A DNA stretch of 64,000 bases from Pseudodesulfovibrio thermohalotolerans. GTDB lineage: Bacteria > Desulfobacterota > Desulfovibrionia > Desulfovibrionales > Desulfovibrionaceae. Under the pieces are notes generated by a model. The model saw only the letters and a list, made by a program, of their open reading frames with translations, made no database searches and was not told the origin of the DNA. Numbering within the stretch: the first letter of the stretch is position 1; every line of letters starts with the position of its first letter. The stretch spans positions 3,303,501 to 3,367,500 of the forward strand of contig NZ_CP120635.1 of assembly GCF_021353295.2 (NCBI RefSeq), given 5' to 3'. Of this stretch, positions 37,482 through 45,442 are shown one piece after another. Both the position numbers and the translations under genes were made by a program.

Positions 37482-37835
37482 CTACTGCCCGGCTTCGGGC
37501 ACATCCGTTACCGTGCCCTTGACTGCCGGAACGTCGACCCGGGGGTCGTAGAACATGTCGAGATCGTCGTCGGCCGACTCCGCCCGCCGAACCTCCCGGA
37601 CCGATCCCTCGGCCTTGAAGGTCAGCAGGGAGCCGAGCTTCATGACGTTCCGTTCAATAACCAGTTCCGCCTGGGGCTCCACGATCTCGGCCTGCTTGGC
37701 GGAACGGGGGCCCTCAGGGGTAAAGTCCACGGGCGACGGACCGTCCAGGAAGCCCGTGACCACATAGGCCAGCGCCACTCCCGCGGCAACGGGCTTGAGC
37801 ACCCGCACCATCCCGGCCCACGTCCACCAGACCAC
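37482..37835 (-). CDS. Hypothetical protein with one N-terminal membrane segment
   Basis: About 117 residues (109 if the second Met at 37811 is used). A hydrophobic stretch [19 protein letters not shown] at the N-terminus suggests a membrane anchor or a non-cleaved signal. The rest is acidic and Pro-rich with no motif I recognise. It lies 4 bp after the aminotransferase stop, so it is in the same transcript. Confidence 0.55.
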   Translation of the reverse strand: MVWWTWAGMVRVLKPVAAGVALAYVVTGFLDGPSPVDFTPEGPRSAKQAEIVEPQAELVIERNVMKLGSLLTFKAEGSVREVRRAESADDDLDMFYDPRVDVPAVKGTVTDVPEAGQ

Positions 37836-37839
37836 GCCG

Positions 37840-38970
37840 CTACCCCTCGATAACCTTAACGATGGTCTCCTGATCCTCGGCGGTCAGGTAGGGATGCATG
37901 GGCAGGGCGAAGATGCGCGAAGCCACATCTTCCGACACCGGGAAATCGCCCTCCTTGTAGCCAAGGGAGGCAAACGTCTTCTGCAGGTGCAAGGGCTTGG
38001 GATAGTAGATGCCCGTGGGAATGGATGCCTCGGACAGCTTGGCCATGACCTCGGCGCGCTGCTCGGAATCCCGCGCCAGCACGCAATACTGTGCCCAGAC
38101 CGAGACATTGCCCTCGGGCACGGAAGGCGGAGTCAGCCCGTCCACGCGGGACAGAAGCTCGGCATAGCGGTTGGCCACTTCCTGACGCTTGGCGATCTCG
38201 TCGGGGAAAATCTCGAACTTGGCCAGCAGCACAGCGGCCTGAATGGAATCGAGCCTGGCGGTCAGGCCGAGCCTGTCGTTGTCGTACTTGTGCGAGCCCA
38301 TGCCGTGCACCCGGATGGAGACCAGCAGCTTGTGCAGCTCCTCGTTGTTGACGAAGACCATGCCGCCGTCGCCGTAGCAGCCCAGAGGCTTGGCCGGGAA
38401 AAAGGAGGTGCAGGCGAGATCGCCCAGGGAACACACGGACCGGCCCTTGTAGGTTGCGCCAAAGGACTGGGCCGCGTCGACCAACAGGAACAGCCCGGAG
38501 TTGTGGGCCAGAGGCTCGATGGCATCGTAGTCGGCGGGTTGGCCGAAGATATCCACGGCAATGACGCCCTTGGGGGTGAGTTCCTTGCGGTTTTCCTTTA
38601 CGTGGCGAATCTTGCGCCGCAGGTCGTCGGCGTCAAGGTTGTAGGTCACGGGGTCGACATCCACGAAAATCGGGGTTGCGCCGAGCAGGGCCACCACTTC
38701 GGCCGTGGCGATGAAGGTAAACGGAGTGGTGAAAACGGCATCGCCGGGGCCCACGCCCAACGCCATGAGGGACATGAGCAGCGCGTCGGTTCCGGAGGAG
38801 CAGCTCACGGCGCGGGATACGCCGGTGTATTCGGCCAGACGGGTTTCAAGTTCGCCGATTTCCGGGCCCATGACATAGGCACCGTGCTCAAGCACGGTTT
38901 CAATGTTGTCCTTGATCCGATTTTCTATCTGCCTGTACTGCGTTTTCAGGTCGATGAAAGGTATGCTCAT
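37840..38970 (-). CDS. DegT/DnrJ/EryC1/StrS-family sugar aminotransferase
   Basis: A protein of 376 residues, normal length. PLP-dependent fold with VSCSSGTDALLMSLMALGVGPGDAV, VDAAQSFGATYKG, the Schiff-base Lys in TSFFPAKPLGCYGDGGMVF, and GLTARLDSIQAAVLLAKF. Such enzymes make amino sugars for lipopolysaccharide or glycosylation. neuB is 10 kb away, so a common glycan pathway is possible but not shown. Confidence 0.9.
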   Translation of the reverse strand: MSIPFIDLKTQYRQIENRIKDNIETVLEHGAYVMGPEIGELETRLAEYTGVSRAVSCSSGTDALLMSLMALGVGPGDAVFTTPFTFIATAEVVALLGATPIFVDVDPVTYNLDADDLRRKIRHVKENRKELTPKGVIAVDIFGQPADYDAIEPLAHNSGLFLLVDAAQSFGATYKGRSVCSLGDLACTSFFPAKPLGCYGDGGMVFVNNEELHKLLVSIRVHGMGSHKYDNDRLGLTARLDSIQAAVLLAKFEIFPDEIAKRQEVANRYAELLSRVDGLTPPSVPEGNVSVWAQYCVLARDSEQRAEVMAKLSEASIPTGIYYPKPLHLQKTFASLGYKEGDFPVSEDVASRIFALPMHPYLTAEDQETIVKVIEG

Positions 38971-39057
38971 TTACAGCTCACTTTTATGGCTTTAATGTAA
39001 GAATGGGTGATTGTGTACCGGCAGTGTCTCACGAAAGAACGTGCCGAGACAAGAAAT

Positions 39058-40449
39058 TTACTGTCCGCCGCCCTTTCCGTACGCGGCCGCGGCGGCCACG
39101 AAACGGTTGGCCCAGCCAGGGACGGCAAGGGCGTGAATGTGATTGTATCCGGCCCAGGTATTCCGGTGCAGGAACCCGTCACGACCCAGCGCACTGCCCT
39201 GCCCCCGGCACATGCGCAACCCGTGCCGCAGGTCCGCCGCGCCGTCGGACACGCACATGGAGTAATGGAATTCATGGCCCAGAATGCGTTCGCCCCGGGG
39301 GAAAAAGACGGAGTCCTCCACCACCTCGGCCTCGGTGTAGCCGAGTCCCTGCGGACGCGGACAGAACGCTGTGCCCAGCGGAAACACACCCGCCATCTTG
39401 TGCGACGCCCCGTCGACTTCAAGCGTGTCGCACAGGACCATGAACCCGCCGCATTCGGCGTAGATGGGCATCCCGGCCTCGGCTCGGGAGTGCAGGTAAT
39501 CAAGGGCCGGACGATTGGCCGCAATGCGCTCCGCAAAAACCTCGGGAAAGCCGCCGCCCAGATAGAGGCCGTCGACCTCGGGCCAGGGTTCGCCATCGAG
39601 CAGGCTGACGCGCACCAGTTCGGCCCCGGCATGTTCCAGGGCCTCCAGATTTTCAGGATAATAGAACCACAGGGCCGCGTCGTGGACGTAGCCGATGCGG
39701 GCCGCCTTCGCAGCCGCCGGGCCGGGGAATACGGGAGCCGGAGCAGGACCGAAATTCGGTGCGGCGTCGGCTACAGCGGCAATGCCGTCAAGGTCCAGCC
39801 ATTCCTCGGCCAGATCGGCCAGCCGGTCCAGATGGCCGGCGCCATCGTATTCCTGGTCGGACATGAGCCCCATATGCCGTTCGGGGATGGGATTCGCGCC
39901 CATCTTGGGCAGCACCCCGAGGACCGGTACATCGCTGTAGGTCTCCATGGACCGAAGCAGAACCGAGCGATGCCGTTCCCCTGCCGTGCGATTGAGGATG
40001 ACGCCCGCCAGATTCAGCCCCGGTTCGAACCCGGCGCACCCCTGCACCACGGCGGCCACGGTGCGGGTCATCTTGGTGCAGTCGATCGCCAGAATGACGG
40101 GGCAGTCGATCATGCGGGCCAGCTCGGAGCTGGAACAGGTGCCGCGCTCGTCCATGCCGTCGAACAGGCCTCGGTTGCCTTCGACGAGGCTCAGGTCCGC
40201 GCCTGCGGACTTGTGATAGAAGACGGAGCGGATGATCTCGCGGGAATGAAAAAATGGATCAAGGTTCGAACAGCCGCGCCCGGCAGCCAGGCCGAGCCAC
40301 TGCGCGTCGATATAGTCCGGCCCCTTCTTGAACGGGGCCACGACACGCCCCGCCCTGCGAAAGGCGCGCGCCAGGGCCAGAGACACTATCGTCTTGCCGG
40401 TGCCGCCGGACAAACCGGCCAAAAGTATGCGAGGAACGGATTCGGGCAC
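39058..40449 (-). CDS. cbiA: CbiA-type a,c-diamide synthase (probable siroheme/cobyrinate amidase)
   Basis: A protein of 463 residues, the full CobB/CbiA length. N-terminal dethiobiotin-synthetase-like ATPase with LLAGLSGGTGKTIVSLAL, FKKGPDYIDAQWL and SLVEGNRGLFDGMDERG. C-terminal glutamine amidotransferase with LYLGGGFPEVFAERI, the Cys triad AECGGFMVL, and the His in HEFHYSM. It lies right after dsrD as in other sulfate reducers; the related DsrN amidates siroheme of sulfite reductase. Its role here could be siroamide formation, cobyrinate amidation, or both. Confidence 0.88.
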   Translation of the reverse strand: MPESVPRILLAGLSGGTGKTIVSLALARAFRRAGRVVAPFKKGPDYIDAQWLGLAAGRGCSNLDPFFHSREIIRSVFYHKSAGADLSLVEGNRGLFDGMDERGTCSSSELARMIDCPVILAIDCTKMTRTVAAVVQGCAGFEPGLNLAGVILNRTAGERHRSVLLRSMETYSDVPVLGVLPKMGANPIPERHMGLMSDQEYDGAGHLDRLADLAEEWLDLDGIAAVADAAPNFGPAPAPVFPGPAAAKAARIGYVHDAALWFYYPENLEALEHAGAELVRVSLLDGEPWPEVDGLYLGGGFPEVFAERIAANRPALDYLHSRAEAGMPIYAECGGFMVLCDTLEVDGASHKMAGVFPLGTAFCPRPQGLGYTEAEVVEDSVFFPRGERILGHEFHYSMCVSDGAADLRHGLRMCRGQGSALGRDGFLHRNTWAGYNHIHALAVPGWANRFVAAAAAYGKGGGQ

Positions 40450-40477
40450 GTTTGAATGAGGGCTTATTGAACCAAGA

Positions 40478-40515
40478 AAGCCTTGCCCGTCATCTACTCG
40501 ACGAGGGCAAGGCTT
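40478..40515 (-). terminator. Terminator between dsrD and cbiA
   Basis: AAGCCTTGCCC / GGGCAAGGCTT stem; on the minus strand the tail reads TTCTTGGTT. It ends or attenuates the dsrABD transcript before cbiA. Confidence 0.7.
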
Positions 40516-40537
40516 GAAAAGCGATCAGGACGGAAGA

Positions 40538-40786
40538 CTAGTCTTCGCCCTCGCTGTGAGCCTGCTTGCCGACACCGGCCAGGCCGTACATGGTGGTGGA
40601 CCCGGAGGACCAGAACACCATTTTCTCTTCCTGAACCAGCTGGGTCAGGAGCTTTTTGACAGCGCGGCTCTTCTCATCCGGGAAAAGCTTAGTGAAGTCG
40701 TTGAAGTAGAACTTGGTCTTGCTCTTGGACTTCTCTTCGCAAAACTTGATGATTTCAGCTTTTGCAGCTTCGGGATCGAGTGCCAT
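40538..40786 (-). CDS. dsrD: Dissimilatory sulfite reductase-associated protein DsrD
   Basis: A protein of 82 residues. Winged-helix-type fold (IIKFCEEKSKSKTKFYFNDFTKLFPDEKSRAVKKLLTQLVQEEKMVFW...). It is found only in sulfate-, sulfite- or thiosulfate-reducing or disproportionating prokaryotes of the reductive dsr type and acts as an activator of DsrAB. Highly Lys-rich and conserved. Follows dsrB by 65 bp with a strong hairpin between. Confidence 0.95.
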   Translation of the reverse strand: MALDPEAAKAEIIKFCEEKSKSKTKFYFNDFTKLFPDEKSRAVKKLLTQLVQEEKMVFWSSGSTTMYGLAGVGKQAHSEGED

Positions 40787-40810
40787 GATGGACTCCTTCT
40801 TTTTCTAAAG

Positions 40811-40839
40811 CCGGGGTACGGCTGAGAGCCGTACCCCGG
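40811..40839 (-). promoter_or_regulatory. Strong hairpin between dsrB and dsrD
   Basis: CCGGGGTACGGCT / AGCCGTACCCCGG (13-bp perfect stem, 3-nt loop), not followed by a U tract. It more likely protects the dsrAB mRNA 3' end or sets the dsrD level than ends transcription. Confidence 0.65.
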
Positions 40840-40851
40840 TGCTTCATTTTT

Positions 40852-41997
40852 CTACCACTTGAACTGAGTGGTCTGACGCCAAGTGTAGTACGCCGGATCA
40901 CGGAAGTCATCAATCAGATGCTCAGTGAAGGGCAGCTCGCATTTCTCGAAGAAACGCTCCCAACCGATGCGGTTGGCCCAGTCGCCCAAACGTTCGTACT
41001 TGTTGGCATCCTCGGCGTAGGTGTCGAGGATCTTCTTGATCACCTTGGTCATCGTGGGCCAGCGAGGCGGCTCGTTGGGCACGTAGGGAACCACGACCTT
41101 GGAGAAGGCGGGCTTGGTGATGCGGTTGGAGATCTTGCCGCCGACCATGATCGCGATACCGTCGCCCTCGCCATCGGACAGGGGCAGGGACGGACACATG
41201 GTGTAGCAGTTACCGCAGAACATGCAGCGTTCCTGCTTAATGGCGACGGTCTTGTAGGTCTCGCCGTCGATCTCAACCTTGGACGGACGGACTGCACCGG
41301 TGGGGCAGGCGGCCACGGCCAGGGGGATTTCGCACAGGTTGTCCAGGTACTGGTGGTCGATGATGGGCGGTTTGCGGTGGATACCGAGAATGGCGATATC
41401 GGAGCAGTGCACCGCGCCGCACATGTTCAGACAACAAGCCATGGAGATGCGCACCGGGGCGGGCAGCTTCATGTTCTGGAAGTCATCGAACACGACGTCC
41501 ATGGTAGCCTTGACGGTACCGGAAGCATCGGTGGCCGGAGTGTGGCAGTGGACCCAGCCCTGGGTGTGAACGATGTTGGTCACACCGGCGCCGGTTCCGC
41601 CGACCGGGAACTTGTGGGAGCCGCCGGGGAACGTCTGGCCGTTCAGGTAAGTCTTCAGTTCCTTGGCGGCCTCTTCGGTCTCGACCTGGAACTCAAGGTT
41701 GTTACGAGTGGTGAAACGGACGTAGCCGCCGGAGAACTTGTCGGCGATTTCGCAGATTTCACGGATATGAGTGACGGACATCAGGCGGGCGGTACCAGCG
41801 CGGACGGTGTAGGTCTTGTCGCCGGACTCGGCCACGTGCAGCAGGATGCCGGGCTCGATGATCTCATGGTAGTCCCATTTACCAAAGTTCTTTTTGATAA
41901 CCGGGGGCAGATACTCGCCGAAGTGACGAGGTCCGATGTCGGAAATCCGACCTTCCATCGGTTTGTCGGGATTGTACCCGGAAGAAATAAAAGCCAT
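40852..41997 (-). CDS. dsrB: Dissimilatory sulfite reductase beta subunit
   Basis: A protein of 381 residues, the normal length. The sirohaem/4Fe-4S ferredoxin-type regions include [34 protein letters not shown] with cluster cysteines, and a ferredoxin insert ([26 protein letters not shown]). With DsrA it reduces sulfite to the DsrC-bound trisulfide in the cytoplasm. Starts 18 bp after the dsrA stop. Confidence 0.98.
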   Translation of the reverse strand: MAFISSGYNPDKPMEGRISDIGPRHFGEYLPPVIKKNFGKWDYHEIIEPGILLHVAESGDKTYTVRAGTARLMSVTHIREICEIADKFSGGYVRFTTRNNLEFQVETEEAAKELKTYLNGQTFPGGSHKFPVGGTGAGVTNIVHTQGWVHCHTPATDASGTVKATMDVVFDDFQNMKLPAPVRISMACCLNMCGAVHCSDIAILGIHRKPPIIDHQYLDNLCEIPLAVAACPTGAVRPSKVEIDGETYKTVAIKQERCMFCGNCYTMCPSLPLSDGEGDGIAIMVGGKISNRITKPAFSKVVVPYVPNEPPRWPTMTKVIKKILDTYAEDANKYERLGDWANRIGWERFFEKCELPFTEHLIDDFRDPAYYTWRQTTQFKW

Positions 41998-42015
41998 ATT
42001 GATTCACTCCTCTTT

Positions 42016-43335
42016 TTAGCGCTGGTGGCGCTTGCGGAATTCGTTGATATCGCGGTCCCAACCACCTTCGACGTCTTCGGCTTTCCAGAAGATGTAGGGG
42101 TTGTGGCGAGGTTCCTGAACCTGGCGGGCGTCAACGGGAACGCCGGCGGCGTCGATCAGGGCAGCCATGCCCAGACGCTTCATGGTCTCGCCGATACGCT
42201 CACGGTTCTTACCTTCTTCCATCCACCAATCCCAAATGTTCTCGATGAGGTCCTTGATGGCCTGGTAGTCGTCGTCCTTGTTCACTTCCATGAACGGAAC
42301 GAGCAGGGAACCCATCTGGGGACCGTCGAGGATCGGGGCCTTGGCGCCGCACAGAACCGAGCAGCCGCGTTCGTCACCGACTTTCAGGGCGCGAGGCATG
42401 GTGTTGATGCAGTGCATGCAACGGACGCATTCCTTGTGGTCGATGGCCAGCTTGCCATCTTCGTAGGAGATGCAGTTGGACGGGCACAGGTCAACGACTT
42501 CCTTCTGGATGTCGAACGCACCCCAATCACGACCAGCGTGGGCGCCGGCGTTGGGAGCGATTTCGCCGCCGACGTAGGCGGCAACGGCTTCCTGATCGAC
42601 CTTGATCGGATCCTTCCAGGTACCGATGAAGGACAGGTCGGAACGGGCGATGGCGGCAACGCAGCCATTGGGGCAGCCGTCGAACTTGAATTTGAACTTA
42701 TAGGGGAACGCCGGACGGTGGAGTTCGTCCTGGTATTCCTGGGTCAGGTTGTAGCACAGCTCCTGGGTGTCGTAGCAGGCGTACTCACAGCGGGACATGC
42801 CGAGGCAGGTAGCGGGGGTACGCAGGTTGGAGCCGGAACCGCCGAGGTCGATTTCCAGGTCATGGGTCAGTTCCCAGAAGATTTCCTCCAGCTGCGGAGT
42901 GGTGGTGCCCAGGAACACGATGTCGCCGGTGGCGCCGTGCATGTTGGTCAGACCGGAACCGCGAAGTTCCCAGATCTTGATCAGATTGCGCAGCAGCTCG
43001 GTGTTGTACCACTTGCCGTTGGGCTGAGCCACGCGGACGGTGTGGAAGTGAGCGACGCCGGGGAACATCTGGGGCTGGTCACAGTAACGGCCGATAACGC
43101 CGCCGCCGTAACCGAAAACGCCGACGATGCCGCCATGTTTCCAGTGAGTTTCGCCGTCGGTGTACGACATTTCGAGGACACCCAGCAAATCATCGGGACA
43201 ATCGACGGGGATCTGGTAATCCAGACCCTTCTCGTTCTTGGCTCGAGCGTCGGCCTCCTGTTTAATGTCGGATACGAAGCTGGGCCACGGGCCGCTTTCC
43301 AGCTGATCCAACAGAGGAGTTTTGTGTTTCGCCAT
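42016..43335 (-). CDS. dsrA: Dissimilatory sulfite reductase alpha subunit
   Basis: A protein of 439 residues. The start MAKHKTPLL at 43335 has a GGAGG 8 bases upstream; an ATG five codons earlier is less likely. Cofactor cysteines occur as C-x5-C (TCLGMSRCEYAC) and C-x3-C (FDGCPNGCVAAI), and a ferredoxin insert has CVRCMHCINTMP. It pairs with DsrB as alpha2beta2 and carries sirohaem. It is the hallmark enzyme of dissimilatory sulfate reduction. Confidence 0.98.
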   Translation of the reverse strand: MAKHKTPLLDQLESGPWPSFVSDIKQEADARAKNEKGLDYQIPVDCPDDLLGVLEMSYTDGETHWKHGGIVGVFGYGGGVIGRYCDQPQMFPGVAHFHTVRVAQPNGKWYNTELLRNLIKIWELRGSGLTNMHGATGDIVFLGTTTPQLEEIFWELTHDLEIDLGGSGSNLRTPATCLGMSRCEYACYDTQELCYNLTQEYQDELHRPAFPYKFKFKFDGCPNGCVAAIARSDLSFIGTWKDPIKVDQEAVAAYVGGEIAPNAGAHAGRDWGAFDIQKEVVDLCPSNCISYEDGKLAIDHKECVRCMHCINTMPRALKVGDERGCSVLCGAKAPILDGPQMGSLLVPFMEVNKDDDYQAIKDLIENIWDWWMEEGKNRERIGETMKRLGMAALIDAAGVPVDARQVQEPRHNPYIFWKAEDVEGGWDRDINEFRKRHQR

Positions 43336-43468
43336 TCCCTTAACCTCCATAGTTTGATTAAGATGTTGCCATCAACCATTATTGCGCCCGGGCCGGCAAA
43401 TGGTGAAAAAATCACCTGAAGCCAGAACGCCTTTTCCTACGTAACGCAACTACCTGGAATAACGGCAA

Positions 43469-43486
43469 TTGCGCCAATATTCACAA
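43469..43486 (-). promoter_or_regulatory. Candidate Rex-like site near dsrA start
   Basis: On the minus strand TTGTGAATATTGGCGCAA agrees with the TTGTGAA-N4-TTCACAA Rex consensus at most arm positions of the left half and fewer of the right. It lies about 10-27 bp downstream of the predicted dsrA transcript start. Confidence 0.3.
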
Positions 43487-43502
43487 GGTATGCAGGGCTG
43501 AC

Positions 43503-43532
43503 AATGTACTGAACCCTTCGGTTTTCTGTCAA
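43503..43532 (-). promoter_or_regulatory. Candidate sigma70 promoter of dsrABD
   Basis: Minus-strand TTGACA (43527-43532) and TACATT (43503-43508), 18 bp apart, about 170 bp before dsrA. The -35 box lies inside an inverted repeat. Confidence 0.5.
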
Positions 43533-43537
43533 CCGAA
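43517..43537. promoter_or_regulatory. Inverted repeat over the dsr -35 box
   Basis: TTCGGTT-N7-AACCGAA, a perfect 7-bp inverted repeat centred on the -35 element, hence a likely regulator site. Confidence 0.5.
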
Positions 43538-43711
43538 ATATCCAAGAACCCATTGTCAATCCTCAGCTTGCGGACTCAATGGACTACCTGATTCAGGGGG
43601 TGTTCGCCACCCCGACCTTGCCTTCGCGGCCGAGCCGGAGTATCGGTCCCTTGGACAGGATATTGACCGCCATAACCGTTACAGCAAAAGGGTCTAAGGA
43701 GCAACACAAAC

Positions 43712-44380
43712 TTGCAGATTCAAAACACTAACGCCCCCCGCTGCCGCCGCTGCGGACAGTGCTGCCGCAAAGGCGGCCCGGCCCTCCACGTTCAGGACCT
43801 GCCGCTCCTTCAGGACGGCTCCATCCCGCTGGCCGACGTTGTCACCTTGCGCGCCGGTGAATGGGTATACGACCAACCCGCGCAACAAGTCATGCCGCTC
43901 TCTTCCGAGATGCTCAAGATCAAGGGACGCGACGGAACCTGGACTTGCCTCTACCTGAGTCCCGAAAGCAACACTTGCGCCATCTACGCCACCCGTCCTG
44001 CCGAGTGCGAAGCGCTGTTCTGCGAAGACGTGGCCCCGCTGCGGGCCATGTACGAGGAGGAGCGGCTCACACGCGCCGACCTGCTCCCCGAAGGACACCC
44101 CCTGCTCGAACTCATGGCCGAACACGACCGGCGGTGCGATCCCCGGCGCATGGAAGAGCTGGCCAAGGCGGCCCGCGAAGGCGACGGCCAGGCGGGCGAA
44201 GAGCTCAAGGAGATGGTCGTATATGATATTGAAATGCGTCGCCTCGTTCCGCAGAAATCCGGCATGTCGGCGGAACTGAACGACTTTTTCTTCGGCAGGC
44301 CCCTGCACGTGCTCCTCGGCGGCATGAGCGTCAAGGTCTACCACTCGGGCGACACGGTCCGCTTCAACTTTCAAGCTTAG
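43712..44380 (+). CDS. YkgJ-family cysteine-cluster protein
   Basis: A protein of 222 residues with a TTG start at 43712 (AAGGAG site about 9 bases upstream). The N-terminal CRRCGQCCRKGGPAL and a later CAIYATRPAECEALFC give the family's CxxCxxCC and CxxxRPxxC zinc or iron-sulfur layout. The C-terminal half carries no known domain. Divergent from dsrAB with about 375 bp between, and followed by a small gene 11 bp downstream. Function unknown. Confidence 0.78.
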   Translation: MQIQNTNAPRCRRCGQCCRKGGPALHVQDLPLLQDGSIPLADVVTLRAGEWVYDQPAQQVMPLSSEMLKIKGRDGTWTCLYLSPESNTCAIYATRPAECEALFCEDVAPLRAMYEEERLTRADLLPEGHPLLELMAEHDRRCDPRRMEELAKAAREGDGQAGEELKEMVVYDIEMRRLVPQKSGMSAELNDFFFGRPLHVLLGGMSVKVYHSGDTVRFNFQA

Positions 44381-44391
44381 GAGGACACGCC

Positions 44392-44646
44392 ATGAAAGAC
44401 GAACTCGGCGTATACTACACCCCGTCCCTGCAACACCCCGAAGTGCGCATGTATGTGCGCGACAACCAGGGCGAGATAGAATTCCGCCTCTACAACCCCG
44501 ACGAACCCATCATCTGGGAAAAGCACCAGTGGGTCCCCTACCAGGCCATTGAAGCCGCCGCCGTCATGTTCCGCGAGAAGAACACCGATCGCAACCCGCT
44601 GGCACTCTACGACCTCGACATCGCCCGCAAACTTCTCGAAGATTAG
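44392..44646 (+). CDS. Small conserved-type hypothetical protein
   Basis: A protein of 84 residues with an AGGAGG site 8 bases upstream. No membrane segment, no motif known to me. The YVRDNQGEIEFRLYNPDEPI region looks like a small beta-sheet. It is co-transcribed with the YkgJ-type gene (11-bp gap) and followed by a terminator. Confidence 0.7.
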   Translation: MKDELGVYYTPSLQHPEVRMYVRDNQGEIEFRLYNPDEPIIWEKHQWVPYQAIEAAAVMFREKNTDRNPLALYDLDIARKLLED

Positions 44647-44685
44647 CGCCCTCGGCAACTTGATTCGAACACCCGCAACCCCACG

Positions 44686-44715
44686 CCGCCCGGACCCTCC
44701 GGGCGGTTTTCTTTT
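44686..44715 (+). terminator. Terminator of YkgJ-type operon
   Basis: CCGCCCGGA / TCCGGGCGG stem then TTTTCTTTT. Confidence 0.85.
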
Positions 44716-44802
44716 GCTAAATGGGAATTTTTCCCAGAAAGGAGGAAGCAACAACAGGAGCTTCCCCTATTGTCTTCATGGTGAAAGTGTGAGTGTATGA
44801 CA

Positions 44803-44892
44803 CCGTTCATTGAGAACAATTGTTTTCCCGGCAATCCCCGCCGGGAACTCCCCCCGAAAGGCTCCAATCACCGCCATGGAGCCTTTCTTTTT
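44803..44892 (+). ncRNA. Candidate small RNA next to the Fur-family gene
   Basis: Hairpin TTCCCGGC/GCCGGGAA followed by terminator AAAGGCTCC/GGAGCCTTTCTTTTT, with no gene that would need this terminator on the plus strand. A weak promoter (TTGTCT with TGTATG 18 bp on, about 44770-44799) lies upstream. Tentative. Confidence 0.35.
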
Positions 44893-44986
44893 GCCTGTTG
44901 TCACATGCCGCCATGAACGATCGGGCGCGCAGGCTCTCCCCCGCAAAGGCCCGCCGTCCGCCGCAAACGGCCCCATCAGCGGGAAC

Positions 44987-45421
44987 CTACGCTCCCGCCG
45001 CACGGGCGCAATCGCGGCACAAGCCCTCAAGAACAAGGTCCACATGGCTAACGAGTAGGCCAAGGGAGTCGGCCACGGCGGACTCGTCGAACCGGATGGC
45101 CTCGTTGGCGATGCATTGAATCCGCCCGCAGCCGGTGCAATGGAAATGGCTGTGCGCTCGTCCCACGCAATAATGCTGTGCCCGCTCGCCCGAACTGATT
45201 CGATTGATCGCGCCCTTCTCCGCCAACAGGTCGAGAATGCGGTAGACCGTGACCCGGTTGAGCTTGTGTTCGCGCAGGACCTCGGCGAGGACCTCTCCGG
45301 CGGTCACCGGGCCATGCCCCGCGGCCACGGCGGACACAACCATGATACGATTGAGGGTCGGCTCCAGGCCCGCCCGTTCGAGCAGTTCCCGAGCGGCCTC
45401 GGCAGAATCGAGCAGCGTCAT
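44987..45421 (-). CDS. zur: Fur-family regulator, probably Zur
   Basis: A protein of 144 residues. Winged helix (EVLAEVLREHKLNRVTVYRILDLLAEKGAI) and the C-terminal metal-binding segment HSHFHCTGCGRIQCI followed by CRDC. The two CxxC pairs form the structural zinc site. It lies 21 bp downstream of the zinc-binding znuA and in one transcript with it, so Zur is the best guess; Fur or PerR cannot be excluded by sequence alone. Confidence 0.8.
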   Translation of the reverse strand: MTLLDSAEAARELLERAGLEPTLNRIMVVSAVAAGHGPVTAGEVLAEVLREHKLNRVTVYRILDLLAEKGAINRISSGERAQHYCVGRAHSHFHCTGCGRIQCIANEAIRFDESAVADSLGLLVSHVDLVLEGLCRDCARAAGA

Positions 45422-45442
45422 GACGGCCTCCTGGACATCGCG

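Larger units (their letters stand above)
44647..44986. other. Intergenic region with two terminators and a candidate RNA
   Basis: About 340 bp. The first terminator (44686-44715) closes the preceding operon. After it come a palindromic AT stretch (GAGAACAATTGTTTTC near 44812-44827), a hairpin TTCCCGGC-N7-GCCGGGAA (44825-44847), and a second terminator (44857-44892). No protein gene seen. Confidence 0.6.

Noticed and set aside
40918..43419. 833-codon open frame on the plus strand
   Set aside because: Antisense to dsrAB; same composition artefact.
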